Shown here piece by piece: positions 33,901 to 46,199 of a stretch of 64,000 nucleotides of DNA. The notes beneath the pieces are model-generated. The model saw only the letters and a program-made list of their open reading frames with translations. It ran no database searches and was not told where the DNA came from. A program made the position numbers and the translations under genes. Every line of letters starts with the position of its first letter. Positions within the stretch are counted from its first letter, which is position 1. Source of the stretch: Symbiodinium natans (Eukaryota > Sar > Dinophyceae > Suessiales > Symbiodiniaceae); NCBI GenBank assembly GCA_905221605.1, contig CAJNDS010002461.1, positions 348,126-412,125 of the forward strand, in the 5' to 3' direction.

Positions 33901-35668
33901 GGAAAAGCAAAAAGTTGCCTTCCAGGAGTTTAATGACCGAGGAAGAAGGAATGGAATGAGGGCAGCGTTGGCCAAAAGTATGTGGACATATAAGGGCCCA
34001 TGTTTGTGCCGAGCGTCAGTTGACTGACGGGCCCCAGGTGCTGCAGCGCAGGTGGAGGCGACGGCAAGCCCGGCAAGCCGTTGGCTTCCGAGCTCCGGTG
34101 TATCTGCTGCATCGCAGGCGGAGGCGGCCGGCTGCTGCCTAGGCATCACGGCAGGGCGGCTGTGCCTGCAGGCCCAACTTGGGTGAATCCGTGGAATAGC
34201 GTTGAATAGCGGCATCAGCTCTTCTGAGCCTCTCTTGAAGTCTTTGGCCCAGGCAGCCGAGGTGGAGTGGGAGGCAGGGGGCATCCCAGTTGGGGTCGGG
34301 CTGCCGCTTCTCTCGTGAGAAATAGTGAGTGACCGCAGATCGTCGGCCCTAGTGGGAGTGGCAGGCTCAGAGGAGCACATCAGCATTAAATCATGAAATG
34401 TCGTGGCAGATGTATGTGTCCAGGTTTTCAAGGCTTCTTGCTTGGCGTTGGCGACGCGGCTCTGGAAAGTCGGCCAAAGGCACGGGCGGAGCCTGCATGC
34501 CAAGATGGAGATGTGAGGCTGTGCACCACACAGGAGCCGGAATCGAGAGCCAGAGACAACCACGACGATCTCATGGTGGGGGTGTGATTTGCCATGTTTG
34601 CAGTCGGGGCAAGGGGGGAAGGACTTCCCAATGTGACCTGAAGCTCGAAGGAGATTGTGGAGCGCTCCGCATCCTCCGTGGATTGGAAGACCCTGAGCGA
34701 GGAGAGAACCTGGGCTTCGGTTGCGGGATGCGGGGGGATGCGGGGGGCCCTCCCTGCTCAGCCTTCCTCGCGCCTTCCAGGACAGGATCAGCCGCATCTT
34801 GGGCCAGAATAGGAGCGGGCGGGAGTGCTCGCACTTATACCATCAGCCCACACACGGAGACGCACTGAAAGTACGCTGTCTCTGCAGGAATCTCGGAACG
34901 GCTATTGATCTTGTCGGCGTGAGCTGCCCAGTGAGCTCGCCACAGCCACCTTGGGCATAGCTCGCAATGTGGCGCAACCTTAGGCATATCTCAAGAACTA
35001 CGAGATAGACAAGGCCGCGTAATGCATTTTTCAATTTTTTCGCATTGTGCTGCGCGGCATCTTCGGAAGTGCCCGTGATAGGCCGACCGCCTCTGCGCCC
35101 GCATCGCCCCGCTCTGCCTGGAGCGAGGGGGAGTTTGGCACTTCAAGCTGCGCTCCCCTCAGAGCGGCTGCAACGGCTGCATATCGCCTCGTATTTACAC
35201 TTGAAGGCTAGCTCGGGCGGGTGAGGCCAAATATTGCAGGGCAGGGCAGGTGTGCCCTTCGTCAGGTCCGCACAAGAAACGCTTCTGCAACTTTGTAAGG
35301 CCGCTTACATGGCTGGGCCGGCGAGACCCCATTGCCTGCTTCATAGCAAAAAAGGCACGAGAGCACCACTGGCATGTGGCACGTGCTAGGCGTCGTGTCA
35401 CCCCAACAAAGGCCAGACACCTGCGGTTGGAGTACGAATACCATTAATAAAGTATCAACACAGTGAAGGCAGGGACTATCAGGGACTCCAAGTCACGCAG
35501 GACAGACCAGGAAAAGCAAATACAGATAGAATGCACCGAGACTGTTGCTACTTTGACCGGCACACAGCTCGAGGCTAAACTTCTACACCACTGTGCGAAT
35601 GAAGCAGTCCAGATACGAGGCAGGTGTTGGACCCTCTTCAACATACGCGGGCAGACTCGGCGACGCAG

Positions 35669-37250
35669 GAAGCACTTGAGATGTACAAGGAGTACGAAAG
35701 CCTCATCAAGTTCTCGCCCGATGAGGCGCGCAGTGTCATGCTGGAGAACTGGCAAGTTGGGGCAACTGACAAGTTTGGGCCGCTTCCAGGCTTGGGAGCT
35801 CTATGACACGGTGTACCGTCGAGTGCTCATTTGTCCCTTGCCGCAAGCCAGTCCTCGTATCCGGTCGTTCCAGGCAACTTCGGCTGGATCTACACCAGCC
35901 TCCACAACTATGACAAGGCCGGAATAGCAATGTTCTTGTGTTCAGCTTCACTGCACAAATGCTCTGGGAAGGCCCTGGAATACTTCGAGAGATGCGTCAA
36001 CGTGAAAAAACAGCATGGTGTCAGTGGCCTTGAGGGCAGTGGCATTTTCGGTCTCGTTGTCGCCAACCGCTCAGTTTACTGAGACGAAGCAAGGTCAAGG
36101 CCCACTGGTTCGACCAGTGGGACTTGGGAAAGACCCACGCGCGGCTGTCCCTGCAGCTGCCTCACATGATCGCCACTGACCGTCGACCTTCGGGCACCGA
36201 GTCGGGCAACTGAGGCAACAAGGTCGGCCAGAGCAGCTGGAAGTGGCGGGCCAGCTCATCGAGGAGGCTCTAGCCATGCACCGTCGGGGACTCACAACAA
36301 GAGCTTGACTGAGCAGAGATATAAACAGAGTGAGCCAGGAGCAAGAGACTCTGTGAGACAAGCCTAAGTATGCGTGTTTGAGGCGAGATGGAGCCAGCCA
36401 CCAAGGGGATATTTTGCGGTGAACACCTGGTGCACGCCGGCGAAGACGTGAGCATAGGCAAAGTGTGTGGTGTGAGGCCTGAAGACCTGATCATGCGCTG
36501 TAAGATGCTCAATTCAGCTGGACGGCCCAGCATTCTTTCGAGAATCCAAGCCTAGAGTCGCTTCTGAATGTCGAGGCTGTTGAAAGTTGCCGTGCGATGA
36601 GGCTGGAGAGTGCTTCTCCGTTAGGGGCGACTTCTGCGAGCGGCAGGCGCTGGCACTCCATTCTCCCTGAAATTCCAGAAAAGTCCTGCTCACTGTTGCG
36701 CAGATTTGTGCAGATTTGTGCAAATCAGTGCAGGCTTAGGGTCCACCAATGTCCGCCAGTGCTCGAAGCCTTTGTTTTTGCATTCGATGTGTGCGCCGTG
36801 AGGTCGCCGAGCAATGGTGGGACCGGGCCATCGCGCTGCATGAGGAGTCCTACGAACTCTACATGAAGGCAAGGTATGTGACTAGGCTCTCCAAATGTGA
36901 AGTGCTACAGTTTGCTGCAATCGAGGTTCTGGGCCCAAAGAAGCCGTTGACCGGCTGGGCCATGGAGGACCTGGCCGGGGCCTACCAGAGGCCTCGTACA
37001 GTGCTGAAAACGAAACTGTCGTATTTGAGCGGCGACACCTCCACGCGTCAGGCGAGGCAGGCTGGAGGAGGCCAAAGGCCTACTTGTGGGAGCTCTCCGT
37101 GTCGAGTGCGCCAAGGTGCCATGAGGGGAGGAACATGGCGGTTAGTATTGAGCGTTGGCAGAGGAAGGTCGGGCTGAGAGTTTTTGAGGACATCATCAAG
37201 CTCTCCTCCATGGCACGCTTGCTGGATTCCGTGCTGGAGCTTCACAAGGC
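35669..37250 (+). CDS. tetratricopeptide-repeat protein, multi-exon
   Basis: TPR proteins are helical scaffolds for protein-protein contacts. Exon 35669-35755 encodes EALEMYKEYESLIKFSPDEA. Exon from 35790 reads AWELYDTVYRR. Exon 35874-35917 (NFGWIYTSLHNYDK) joins across a GC-AG intron (35918-35971) to 35972-36016 (ALEYFERCVNVKKQHG). The joined text GWIYTSLHNYDKALEYFER is a textbook TPR (G8, Y11, A20 and large hydrophobics). Later exons continue in the same style: about 36237-36290 (LEVAGQLIEEALAMHRR), 36797-36872 (EVAEQWWDRAIALHEESYEL), 36945-36985, 37060-37117 (LEEAKGLLVGALRVECAK) and 37187-37247 (DIIKLSSMARLLDSVLELHK). First and last exons are uncertain. The repeat spacing resembles kinesin-light-chain or NPHP3-type TPR arrays, but that is not established. 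Confidence 0.65.
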
Positions 37251-37388
37251 TTCCTCCCCCTCCCCACCGAGAGAGCGAGAGAGCAAGAGAGAGGGCGACC
37301 GAGTTGTGAGTCAACATGCAGGCGACCAACGATCTGGCGGGACTTGCCCACTGCCAGGCGCATCCTGTGCAAATCAAAGCTACCGTCC

Positions 37389-38943
37389 ATGAATCAATTG
37401 TCTGATGACTTTATTGAGGATGCCATCAATGAGGGCTTGGGGAACCTGCAGAAGCGACAAATTGACCGGTCGGAGGCACGTTCTTGCTAACAACCGTCAG
37501 GGCAGGGGTGGATCTGGGCGGGGTCGCGAAGGCTTGACAATTGACACTTCGACTGTACTGGTGCATGGCAAGTTTCCGCATGGAAACCACTCCAGTTGCG
37601 TCAGTCGCATCTGTGTTGTCCAAGAATCGGTGTGTAGGAGCAGTCGCAATGATTCAAATGCAGAGTGTTATAGGTTGTGCTGGGGCGAAAACGCAAGTAA
37701 CCGAGCCAACATGCTCAGTGGGGCTTCCATTTTTCGGACTCGCGACGTGAGTGGGAGTGGCACTGCTGGAGAAGACTCTTGGCATCTTGACTTCTGCGAG
37801 CCCTGGGCAGGCCACAAGCTATGCTGCTCTCCTGCAGAAGATCTCCGAGCTGCTGCGCGCCACCGAGCCTCGTTCAGCTTCATGAGTCCTCCGAAAAGAT
37901 CGCAGTCTGAGGCTCGAGTACGATCTGGCCAACCGCAAGGGTGCCATCGCCTTGCTGGAGGAAGGCTCGGATCCCAAGCCCCAGAAAGACGCAGTGGCAT
38001 TCAGATTTTGAAAGAACAAAACGCCTGCAACCTCAAAAGACAGTTCCAAGAAAAGATGGTGCGTGGCAAGTCAGAGCTTTCTAAAGGAAGAAAGGCTCGA
38101 AAGGGCCAAAAGCAAATCCTAGAACAAGATCATCACGGTGTGGCGATGGTGACCGCTTCTACATGTAAAGCTGCTGTAGCTGTGGTGAGCGCAAATAACA
38201 AGAGCACTGTACACGGCTTTTTGTGTGCACGCACACATGACTCCTTGACATGTTTTCAGGTTTCTGGAATTGTTTTATGGCATTGAGTCGCGATACACCA
38301 CCAAGCCGCGGCTAGATCGAGTCATCTTGTGATGTCCAGCACCGCTGAGGTCTTGGCTACCTCAGGACAGAAAGCTGCACGTGTTGTGCGCATTGCCGCG
38401 GACTGTCGAACTTGCCCTGGAAGCCGACAAACTGGGAGAAGACTTCTCAAAAGGATGGGCTCGACTTCTGATGGCAGCCCGCAGCATGCTCGGCAAGCAT
38501 TCCGCAGCGAAAGTCACTGTAAAGCTTTGCGCAGCATCGTGGGCTGTGACAAACCGTCACCGTATGCCGCATGTCATTGTGAGGCATGTGGAATCCAAGT
38601 TGCCAATGGATGATCAGGCTTGGATGAAGGAGCTCGACTGTGGCGAGCGATGTTGATGAATTCCATTCTGCTAGGAGCATCGGCTGCACATCCCGAGAGC
38701 ATGGGGCCTGGCAACATCTTTGTGTCAACTTTCTGGAATTTATGATTGCACGAGGGCCGCATTCAGCTTCAGGCTGGACAGCAGGAGATGCAAGTAGATC
38801 TGGAAGTGCTGAAGACCGCTATCCAGGACTCGCATTGGATTGCGCGGCTCTTTTTGGCAGGCGTTGAGAACACTGTGGAACCTGCAGAAACCATCAACGT
38901 TGCCACTTCTTTCGCGATGGCCGTGAACATTGCGCAACCCTCA
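37389..38943 (+). CDS. unidentified helical protein gene, possibly continuing the TPR gene
   Basis: ATG at 37389 opens MNQLSDDFIEDAINEGLGNL plus QKRQIDRSE. Later coding-like exons are about 37811-37860 (ATSYAALLQKISELLRA), 37903-37965 (LRLEYDLANRKGAIALLEE, TPR-like), about 38400-38500 (ELALEADKLGEDFSKGWARL), about 38580-38650 and about 38785-38943 (QEMQVDLEVLKTAIQDSH). It may be a separate gene or the 3' part of the preceding TPR gene, since the repeat style is similar. No catalytic motif is visible. Confidence 0.4.
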
Positions 38944-39189
38944 TGAAGACCGTGGGCAACTTTCTAGGGGTTTACACGAAGGCAATGCACGTCTCACCTC
39001 TCAGATCATGAACTACCACAGGCGTTGTGCACCTTCTATTGCAACGGTGACAATGAGCTTTGCGCATCCTTGATGAGGGGCATCATAAGTCAGCATGCAG
39101 ACCATGAACCTTTTCAATTTCCATCTCGAGCCAGACACAGTTCTACTCGACAGAGCAAGTCAAGTTGGGTCGTGGGTGACTCCACATAC

Positions 39190-39326
39190 GCGCACCCGAA
39201 CGCACGCGCACTCACGCGCGCACGCACACGCACGCACACGCACGCACGCACACGCACGCACACGCACACGCACGCAGGCACACGCACATGCACACGCACA
39301 CGCGCACACACACACACACACACACA
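39190..39326. repeat. (CACGCA)n / (CA)n microsatellite
   Basis: ACGCAC-type units pass into a pure (CA)n run. Frames are Thr/His/Arg or Val/Cys artefacts. Confidence 0.95.
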
Positions 39327-39329
39327 CTC

Positions 39330-40800
39330 TTACTATTTTTTGCGAGTTTCACTGAGGTCATGAATGTTACGCATAGGGCCGCCACCCCAACAGGACGATC
39401 ATCCCGTCAAACATCCCCCGAAACATCTCCAGGGATGATGGTCCCCTTGATCATGCCCAGGAACATTTTAATGTGCAGTTCCAATCTGATTATGTTGCTG
39501 TGTGTTTTTTGGCTTTTGTTTACTCTTTTGCTCATTGTGTCTGTGTGGACTGTGTGTAAGTTGTGGGCGAGTCTAAGTGTCAGGATAAGTGCAACTGTGG
39601 AAATATTTCGGTTTCGAGTATTGCAAGTATAGGGGAAATAACAAATAGATTGATTAATTTTCATGAACCACGATCCAAAACGCATGGCGAAGCAGCCCGA
39701 ATGCATTTTGAGAGCCCTGGTAAATGCGTTTGGAATTGGTTTTTCCTCATGACCTACCATAGGAGTTTTGTGGGTTTCGCTTAGAGAAAATTGGTTTGTG
39801 CTTGGATACAGAAAGAATTGTAGATTCGCCTCGACCAAAAGACCCGTTGGGCAGTTCCAACCTTACCAGACGGGCTTCTCCCCCACAAAGGCTCGCAGGT
39901 AGGTGCAGCGAGGTCCCAAAAGTTACCCAAGGTTCCCGCGCCCATTTAGCATCTTGCCGCCCTTTGAGGGGGCACACCAGCTAACCACATTGCGGCTCCC
40001 CCAAGCCAAATGAGAGTTCTCAGCACACACCTTCTCAAGCCTCATTTGAGGTAAGAGTTACATGGCAAAGACCCGACGGTGCCCCGGCAGTGTCTCTACT
40101 GTATAGGGAGTTTGCCTGTTTGAACCCGATACACCACCTCATTTTGTCTTGACAATTTGCAGCACAGACCGGCAACAGTCTTGGGTTGCCTTGCAGCAGC
40201 CTGCAATCTGTCATTCCAAAACAGCAAGACGTCGTCTTCGAGTTTGATTGGGCGATCCTTTTGTGTGACCACCAATGTGCACAGACAAAGACTCGGAGGG
40301 GCAGGAGAGCAGATCGTAGTTTGCTGCTTCGAAGCGAAGGTAAATATATGTAAATATTGTAAGGAATTCGGAATTTTGCAAAACCGTGAAGTTCGATTCA
40401 AGCGCCAAACTCTGTTGCACATGTGCAGTTGTGCGTTCATGTTTTCACACGTCCTTGGTGTTTTTCCATGACGCCTTACAAAGTCGATGCACAATTGTCG
40501 CCCTGGCCCCCGCCCCAAGCAAGTTGTTCCTTTCCTCACCTTGCGGAAAACATTGCCAACTCTCGCATGACATTCTGGGTCATTGGCTCACGACTTGCTC
40601 ACAAGCGAGATTTCTCAAGCGTGAGATTTCTGGTTCTCCACCGCGTGTCCACAGGAGCAGCTGCAACGTCTGAAGACAGGGATGCCTTGCAGACCATCCC
40701 ACCTGACGTCCAGCCGGGCAGAGCAGAAGGTACAGCATAGCACGGCTCACGTGCACTCATACGTGCTCCGTTTGTGAAGTGGAACGCCCAGCCCTCGCAG
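39330..40800. other. gene-poor stretch
   Basis: No convincing exon. A frame near 39410-39470 on the minus strand (MFLGMIKGTIIPGDVSGDV) recalls the Met-rich style seen elsewhere but is too short to call. Confidence 0.35.
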
Positions 40801-40802
40801 GA

Positions 40803-41803
40803 CATCGATTTCGAGGTCGCCAGGATCCTATCGGCTTGTTTTCCACAGCAGTGCCAAAGTGAGCTGTCGCACCGCTTCTGAGCCTTAGGTTGACGATGAC
40901 GCCCCTCTCCAAGGGCAGTTCTCGCGCGTCGATTGAAAAGGGAGCCCCAACGAGCACCACAGGAGGAGCGAGGAAGGCATCAGGAGGCGTCAGTGTGATC
41001 AAGCGGGCATGTGACGAATTTTGGAGCCAGGTTACGAAGTGCAAAAAAGCGGCTTACAACATGGCAGCTCGTTTACATGGATAGCGAGCTTCATGTGGGG
41101 CACGACCGTAACATGACATGTCCAGCATTCACAGCTTGCAACTGCAAACCAGACGGATTTGCGATACCTTGCACGACCTCCAATCTACCATGCAGCTTGT
41201 GGCGCTGCATTGATTGGCTGATGGCGGCTGCGCCGCTGCGTGCTGGAGTCGCCCCTGCGATTTGGTTCCAAGTGTGGAATGCGCGCAGCTGTATGAAGCT
41301 GTGAAGGTCTGGCTTTGCCGCCAACCGGCACGAAGCGTTGCCGCACTGTCCAGATCTCAGTGAGCTCATGTCAGGTAGGAAAGGCGAAGAAGGGTCCATG
41401 GCCAGACCCAGGCCTGGAGATGCCGGGCGCCATCGTTTCATGGTAGGCGGGGATGCAAGGACAGAAAACACTGTAGCCGCGGCTCATTGCTCGCACTGCA
41501 CAGCACTCAGAAAGGCACCTGCGATCTCCACAACAAGAACGAGGTTCATGTCGTCCACGGCCCAGGATGGCGCCTGTTTGCTCAGATTCGCCTCGTGGCG
41601 TGATGCTTACCTGCAGGTGGAGTTCTCGGAGGAGTCGGCGGAAGTCTCCTGCCGGATACTTGAGGAATGTGGATGCAGATGAGCTCAAGCAGCTGGCCTA
41701 CTGCTTTCGTTTCCGAGGCCGCCAATCTTTCGAAGTCGAAGATGAGGCGAGGAGGGTCGAATGGCTTGAGGTGCCAAGGGATCTTCGTGGAAGCATCAGC
41801 AAA
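40803..41803 (+). CDS. candidate exons upstream of the WD40 gene
   Basis: Two frames look coding: about 40803-40890 (DIDFEVARILSACFPQQC) and 41661-41803 (VDADELKQLAYCFRFRGRQS then FEVEDEARRVEWLEVPRDLR). They could be N-terminal exons of the EIPR1-like gene or the end of another gene. I could not align them to the EIPR1 N-terminus, so they are listed separately. Confidence 0.35.
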
Positions 41804-42022
41804 GGTAAACTCCTAGCTTCGAGGCTGCGGCCCGTCTTGTGATGGGAGCGTGACAGCTTCACGTTGTAGGTTTGACACCGAGATATCTCAGATTTAGTAT
41901 CACTACATTCCAATAGGCCTTAAAGGGAGAGTTGGAGCCGAGAGGGGACCCTTATTATTCCTAGTCCCCTGGCCCGTAAATCTAGGGTTCTTATCAGGGT
42001 CCCCCAACAGTTGTGGTGGCGC

Positions 42023-44634
42023 AGGTGTGGCTCATCAGCCCATCACCTTCGGATTCACAGACAGTGCAGCTCCCAGACTATAGAACGTATGAACTCACAG
42101 CATGGTGTGCAGCATGGAGGTCCTGACTTCCGGGCTGTGTCATTCCGGTGGGAAGAGCAGCCGCGTCCCCGAAAGCACCGGGGCAACTCAACAGAAGCTT
42201 TAGGGGCGCGCGCTGAGTTTTGTTGATACAAGGCCCGAGCCTCCGGCTCATCCGAACCGGAGATGGCTCTCAGGCTTCTTTGGAAGAATTTGGGCCAGCA
42301 GCGCAAGTGGGCTGCTATTTCTTGGTGAACTGTAGGTATCCCAGCAGCCGCTGGCCCTCAGTGACGACGACAACCCATTGAGCGCTGCCTCGTCCTCAGA
42401 GCGCCCAATTTTGTCAACTGCTTCCACCTGAGAAGATTCCTCTGACAGATCAAGACGGCGCTCTGGGATCCGCATCACGAGGGCTGCATCGTGGTTGCAG
42501 ATGCAGAGGCAAGCCATGAGACGGCATCCAAGTTTTACGGTGGTGGCCAGTCCACCAGACTCAGACAACAATAAGACCGCACTTGACCTGTCTGGGGACA
42601 GCGTGTTTCGGAGTTTCCAGGCAGTCCACACCTTCAACGTCAGTGGGAAGCTCACACGCCAGGTGACCTTGCATGTTGGACAGAGGCTGGGGCACGGCAT
42701 GACTGGACTCCGCATTGTCATTTGTAGTTCCTAGCTTGACCCGGTGAGCACCCCAATGAAGCTGCTCAGAAGCAGTGTGGGGCAGCCGCTTCTCGGTGCT
42801 CCTTGGTGTGGTCGGTTGGGCGCACTTCGTTGCGAAGCATTGCAAGCAGGTGCATGGGAGCGTGCCTCGATCCCCACCACCGGCAGCAGCTGAGTACGGT
42901 GGATTCCTCGGACCGGTTTTTGGAGCTACTTGGAGCTCATTTTCAGTTTTTGCCGATGCACGGCTGTTCCAGCTTCATTCTAATGAGATCGTATGATTGA
43001 GTAAGGACTAACTCTTGTTTTATCTTGTTTCCAGGTGGACGACGGGCATTTGAAGACCTGGGACCTGCGATCCAGCCGACTGGCCTTCCGCAAGGCGCAG
43101 TGCGCAGTGCGCAGTGTCAGAATCTCTTGATGGCTCTTGCCTCTGCCTCGTGGCACTTCAGGATGGTGTTCACCTGTTTGGCGCCAAAGACGTGGACTAC
43201 AACCCCAATGCGGGGAGACTTGGTATACAAGAACTGGCTTGAGAAACAGGGCGCTGGAGCTGTTTGCTGTCATTGAAGGTGCCATATCAGGTCCTCACGA
43301 CGGGAGAGGCCGGGTGCACAATGGACTCAGAGTACACCTGTCTTCACTCATGGGTCGGGCGTGTCGTACCAATCTCGTGCCTCCTGCATAGTCGACTCGG
43401 ATTCGAGAGGATGCATGCCTGCGCTTCTGGGATCTCAGGCTGATGGGAGTTCATATTGACTTCATGTTGAGTTGCATTTGAGCTCATCCCGTGAAAAAAC
43501 TGTAGGCAGCTGTCCACTTGCCTGCGCAGCCTCTCCGGTGGCCACCACCACTGGGTTTGGGACTTTGCCTGGCTGTTCTGGTCATTCGCGGATTATGCTG
43601 ATGATGCTGAATGTGCGTGGCTGTGCAAGGTTGTCAAGGCGCGCTTCAATGCTCACCACGATCAGCCTGCCCGGCCAAATTTGCCAACTATGGTATCCAG
43701 GATCCGGCACTCCGGCTTCTGTTCCCAGAAGGGTAGTGCCGTGGCAACTACGGGCTATAGGAACTCGCAACATGACAGGTTGGTGCTCTCCTGCGGTACA
43801 GATTCCATGGTTTGCCTCTGGCGGGCAACGTCTGCTCGACGCCCAGGGATTCAGCGTTCGTGTCATGCCGCTCACGAGCTTGTTTGTGCAGTTTGTTAAT
43901 CTTCGTTCTGTTGATTCGATTAGGTAGCTTCGGCTCCACTGGGAGGAAAGCGAGGGGAGGCGCTCTCATGCTTTGGAGAGTTTCCGTCAGCTTCTGGTCC
44001 GTCAAAGTCCATCGTCTGAGGAGGCTGCGCGAGCTTCAGATGGGCTGGTGCGGAAGTATGAGGAGCACGAGGACCCGCAGAGAACTCCGAAAAAACCCGT
44101 AGAGTGCCCACCCCAGAGAATCCAGCAGAAAGTCCCACCACATCCCTGGAGCGCCGATCGTCAGACAATTTCATTCAGTGAATCTCATGTTGGAGTGTGA
44201 GGTTCCAGGGAATACCGCAGATATCCCAGCACTTCCCAAAGAGTATCCCTGGGGCGCAACCCAAGCTGTAGGGCAGGATGTTCGAAGTAAAATGCTTGTG
44301 AGACAACCTCGTTGATGTTCTGATGCTGGTTCAGCAAACAGGCAAGAAACTCCGAAGCACCGGCCATGGCCATCTACTGATCAGATGGCCCTAGCGGTTT
44401 TTTCCGGGATGCCACGGTCAGGACTCGTGCTACAGTTGCTGCTGGAGTTCTTCAGATGCCTGGGTCTTCGCCTCCGTGTCCTTCGATGGGAAGTTGGTTC
44501 GGCCCCCAGCCTCCGTCGTCTGCGTTCACGATCGTTCACGGCACGCCGGCGCACAATGCGCATATGTTTCTTTGAGAAAGCTTGAGGTGGTAAACCGAGT
44601 TCCGGATGAGGAGAAGTACCGGATCCTTATGTAA
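42023..44634 (+). CDS. EIPR1: EIPR1/TSSC1-like WD40 protein, many short exons
   Basis: EIPR1 is a seven-bladed WD40 protein that binds the EARP and GARP tethering complexes in endosomal recycling and retrograde transport. Landmarks in family order: VWLISPSPSDS (42023-), an acidic/Ser linker with SDDDNPLSAASSSE (about 42332-42400), ALWDPHHEGCIVVADAE (about 42446-42507), LDPHHRQQLST (42850-42898), VDDGHLKTWDLRSSRLAF (43035-43106), HLFGAKDVDYNPNAGRL (43162-43222), EDACLRFWDL (ending 43439), LSGGHHHW (43530-43554), VVKARFNAHHDQ (43630-43664), LVLSCGTDSMVCLWR (43779-), GLVRKYEEHED (about 43991-44080) and the terminus VVNRVPDEEKYRILM with TAA at 44632. The last two match the family's YEEHED and NRVPxxxKYxIL ends. 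Phases agree at five checked junctions; two introns are GC-AG. The exon for the usual WSSADPWxFASLSYDGR segment is not resolved, and the N-terminus is missing. Those are gaps in my reconstruction or real decay. Confidence 0.82.
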
Positions 44635-44756
44635 CGACAGTTTCACCACGCAAGAAAGGCGTCTGCTGGGCATTCCATTTGCGAGATGCTTTGGGCTTTT
44701 GATGTGAATAGACTAGTACTTGATACCATACTGGATATGTCTGCAACTTGCGAAAC

Positions 44757-44773
44757 AGCCATGCTGGCTCAAG
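44757..44773 (+). other. candidate relict dinoflagellate spliced-leader sequence
   Basis: AGCCATGCTGGCTCAAG matches the last 17 bases of the dinoflagellate spliced leader (AGCCATTTTGGCTCAAG) at 15 positions. It lies 43 bases upstream of an ATG that opens a signal-peptide-like frame. Dinoflagellate mRNAs carry this leader by trans-splicing, and genomic relicts mark genes that re-entered the genome through spliced mRNA. Confidence 0.5.
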
Positions 44774-44816
44774 AAAGCCCAATGCATCTCCTTCCGCAGC
44801 TCTGTCCAAGGCAGGG

Positions 44817-45604
44817 ATGATTCAACCTTCAAAAGCAGTCTTTGTCCTCTCTGTCCTCTCCGCCCTCTCCTCGATTCCTCGAGTGCCCCCTGTTTCAGGG
44901 GCGCCCGCCACTTTGCCAGGCGAGCTTGGGGCTCAGGGTATCTCAGGGCGAGGGGGGGCCATAGGCTCGAGGCATCTTGGCGAGACGTGGACCTCTCAGG
45001 TCGGCCGCGGAAGTGGACCGAAGGAAGGGTTGGAGAGGCCTGGCTTCACGTGCCCGGAAAGTGGGCGTGTTGCAGCGCGCGCTTGCGCCTTGATGTCACA
45101 GGTGGGTGAAGCCATGGCGGGAGCCGAAGACTTTGTTTGGCCAGGGGCAGATACCCAAGCCACTCGGCTGCAAGCACCCGTATGTAAGCCAGGTTTTGCG
45201 TGGTTCTTGGAGTGCGGAGGATGCCGAGCCCAGCGCCCCCAGTACTTCAGCGGGCACGCCAGCACCTTTGACGGCCCCAGGGGTGGTGCCGCCCCTGATG
45301 CCTGGCGGCTCGGTTCTCATTGTGGCTTTGGCATGCCCTGAAAATACGTCAACATCTATCACTTTACAAGTACGGAGATGCAATGTGCTCTCGTGCTTAG
45401 CCTGTGCAGGTCAGGCATAGGCTGCAGTCCGAAGTCCTGTATGTACCGCATACAAATAACTCTCAGGGTTGCTTTGTTGGCACGATCCGCAATGAGGAGT
45501 TGTCAGGAATTCCAGTATTCGAGGTCTGCAAATCTTGTGCTGCTTCTTCCTTGCAGGCATGATGATGCCTGGGATGCTGCCGGGGATGGCGATGCCAGGC
45601 TGTT

Positions 45605-45663
<59 letters not shown>

Positions 45664-46120
45664 CAGCTTTGGGTGGTGCCAATGACGCCTCTCTTCTCTT
45701 TTCTCACGTTTGGCTCTCACAGGCATGATGCCCGGAATGATGCCAGGCTCGGCTCGCCTGTCACCGGCTATCGTTTGCTCATGTTTGTCACGGTGTACCT
45801 GGTACTCGAGGTGCCAACCCGCTGATGATGGCATCCATGATGAACCCAATGATGGCCATGATGCTGGGCGGTGTTGGGGGTGCTGCAGGCAGCGGTGCTG
45901 TAGAAGAACAGACGAGGATGATCTTTGGAGTGGGTATTGGCAGGCATGGCTGCCGCAGGGGAGCCCAAGGCGGAAGAGCCAAGCAAAGTGGAGACGCCGT
46001 GCCCTCAGCTCTTCGGGATTCAGTGTTGTGCAGGGGCGCTTCTGCTTTTTTGGGGAAACTACAACGTCATGACATTTCATGGTCAAGTCAACAACCAAAG
46101 CATCAAGAGAACATCCAGTA
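44817..46120 (+). CDS. Met/Pro-rich, probably secreted protein, multi-exon
   Basis: ATG at 44817 opens MIQPSKAVFVLSVLSALSS, a good signal-peptide core, then a Pro/Gly/Ala segment ending at a GT donor (44938). Exon about 45106-45312 ends in APSTSAGTPAPLTAPGVVPP plus LMPGG; a second frame across the same stretch is also open. Short Met-rich exons follow, each after a CAG acceptor: about 45559-45600 (GMMMPGMLPGMAMPG), about 45724-45765 (GMMPGMMPGSARL), about 45828-45910 (NPLMMASMMNPMMAMMLGG then AAGSGAVEEQ) and about 45950-46020 (MAAAGEPKAEEPSKVETPC). A (GA)n tract fills one intron. I recognise no family. The Met-Pro-Gly exons resemble the repeat exon at 13.9 kb. Confidence 0.55.
45606..45662. 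repeat. (GA)n microsatellite in an intron
   Basis: About 27 GA units between two Met-rich exons. Confidence 0.95.
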
Positions 46121-46199
46121 ATCAGAGTGGACAGAATTTTGCCGTGAGCACGGAAAGTTGCGTGGAGTCCATTGATGGTCAATGGGGCTGACAGACAGC

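Noticed and set aside
33259-34797. 512-codon minus-strand open frame
   Set aside because: About 50 codons are the (GAA)n/(GAGGAA)n tract read as poly-Ser/Leu/Pro, where every frame is open. The flanks are only Ser/Pro/Ala-rich and show no domain.
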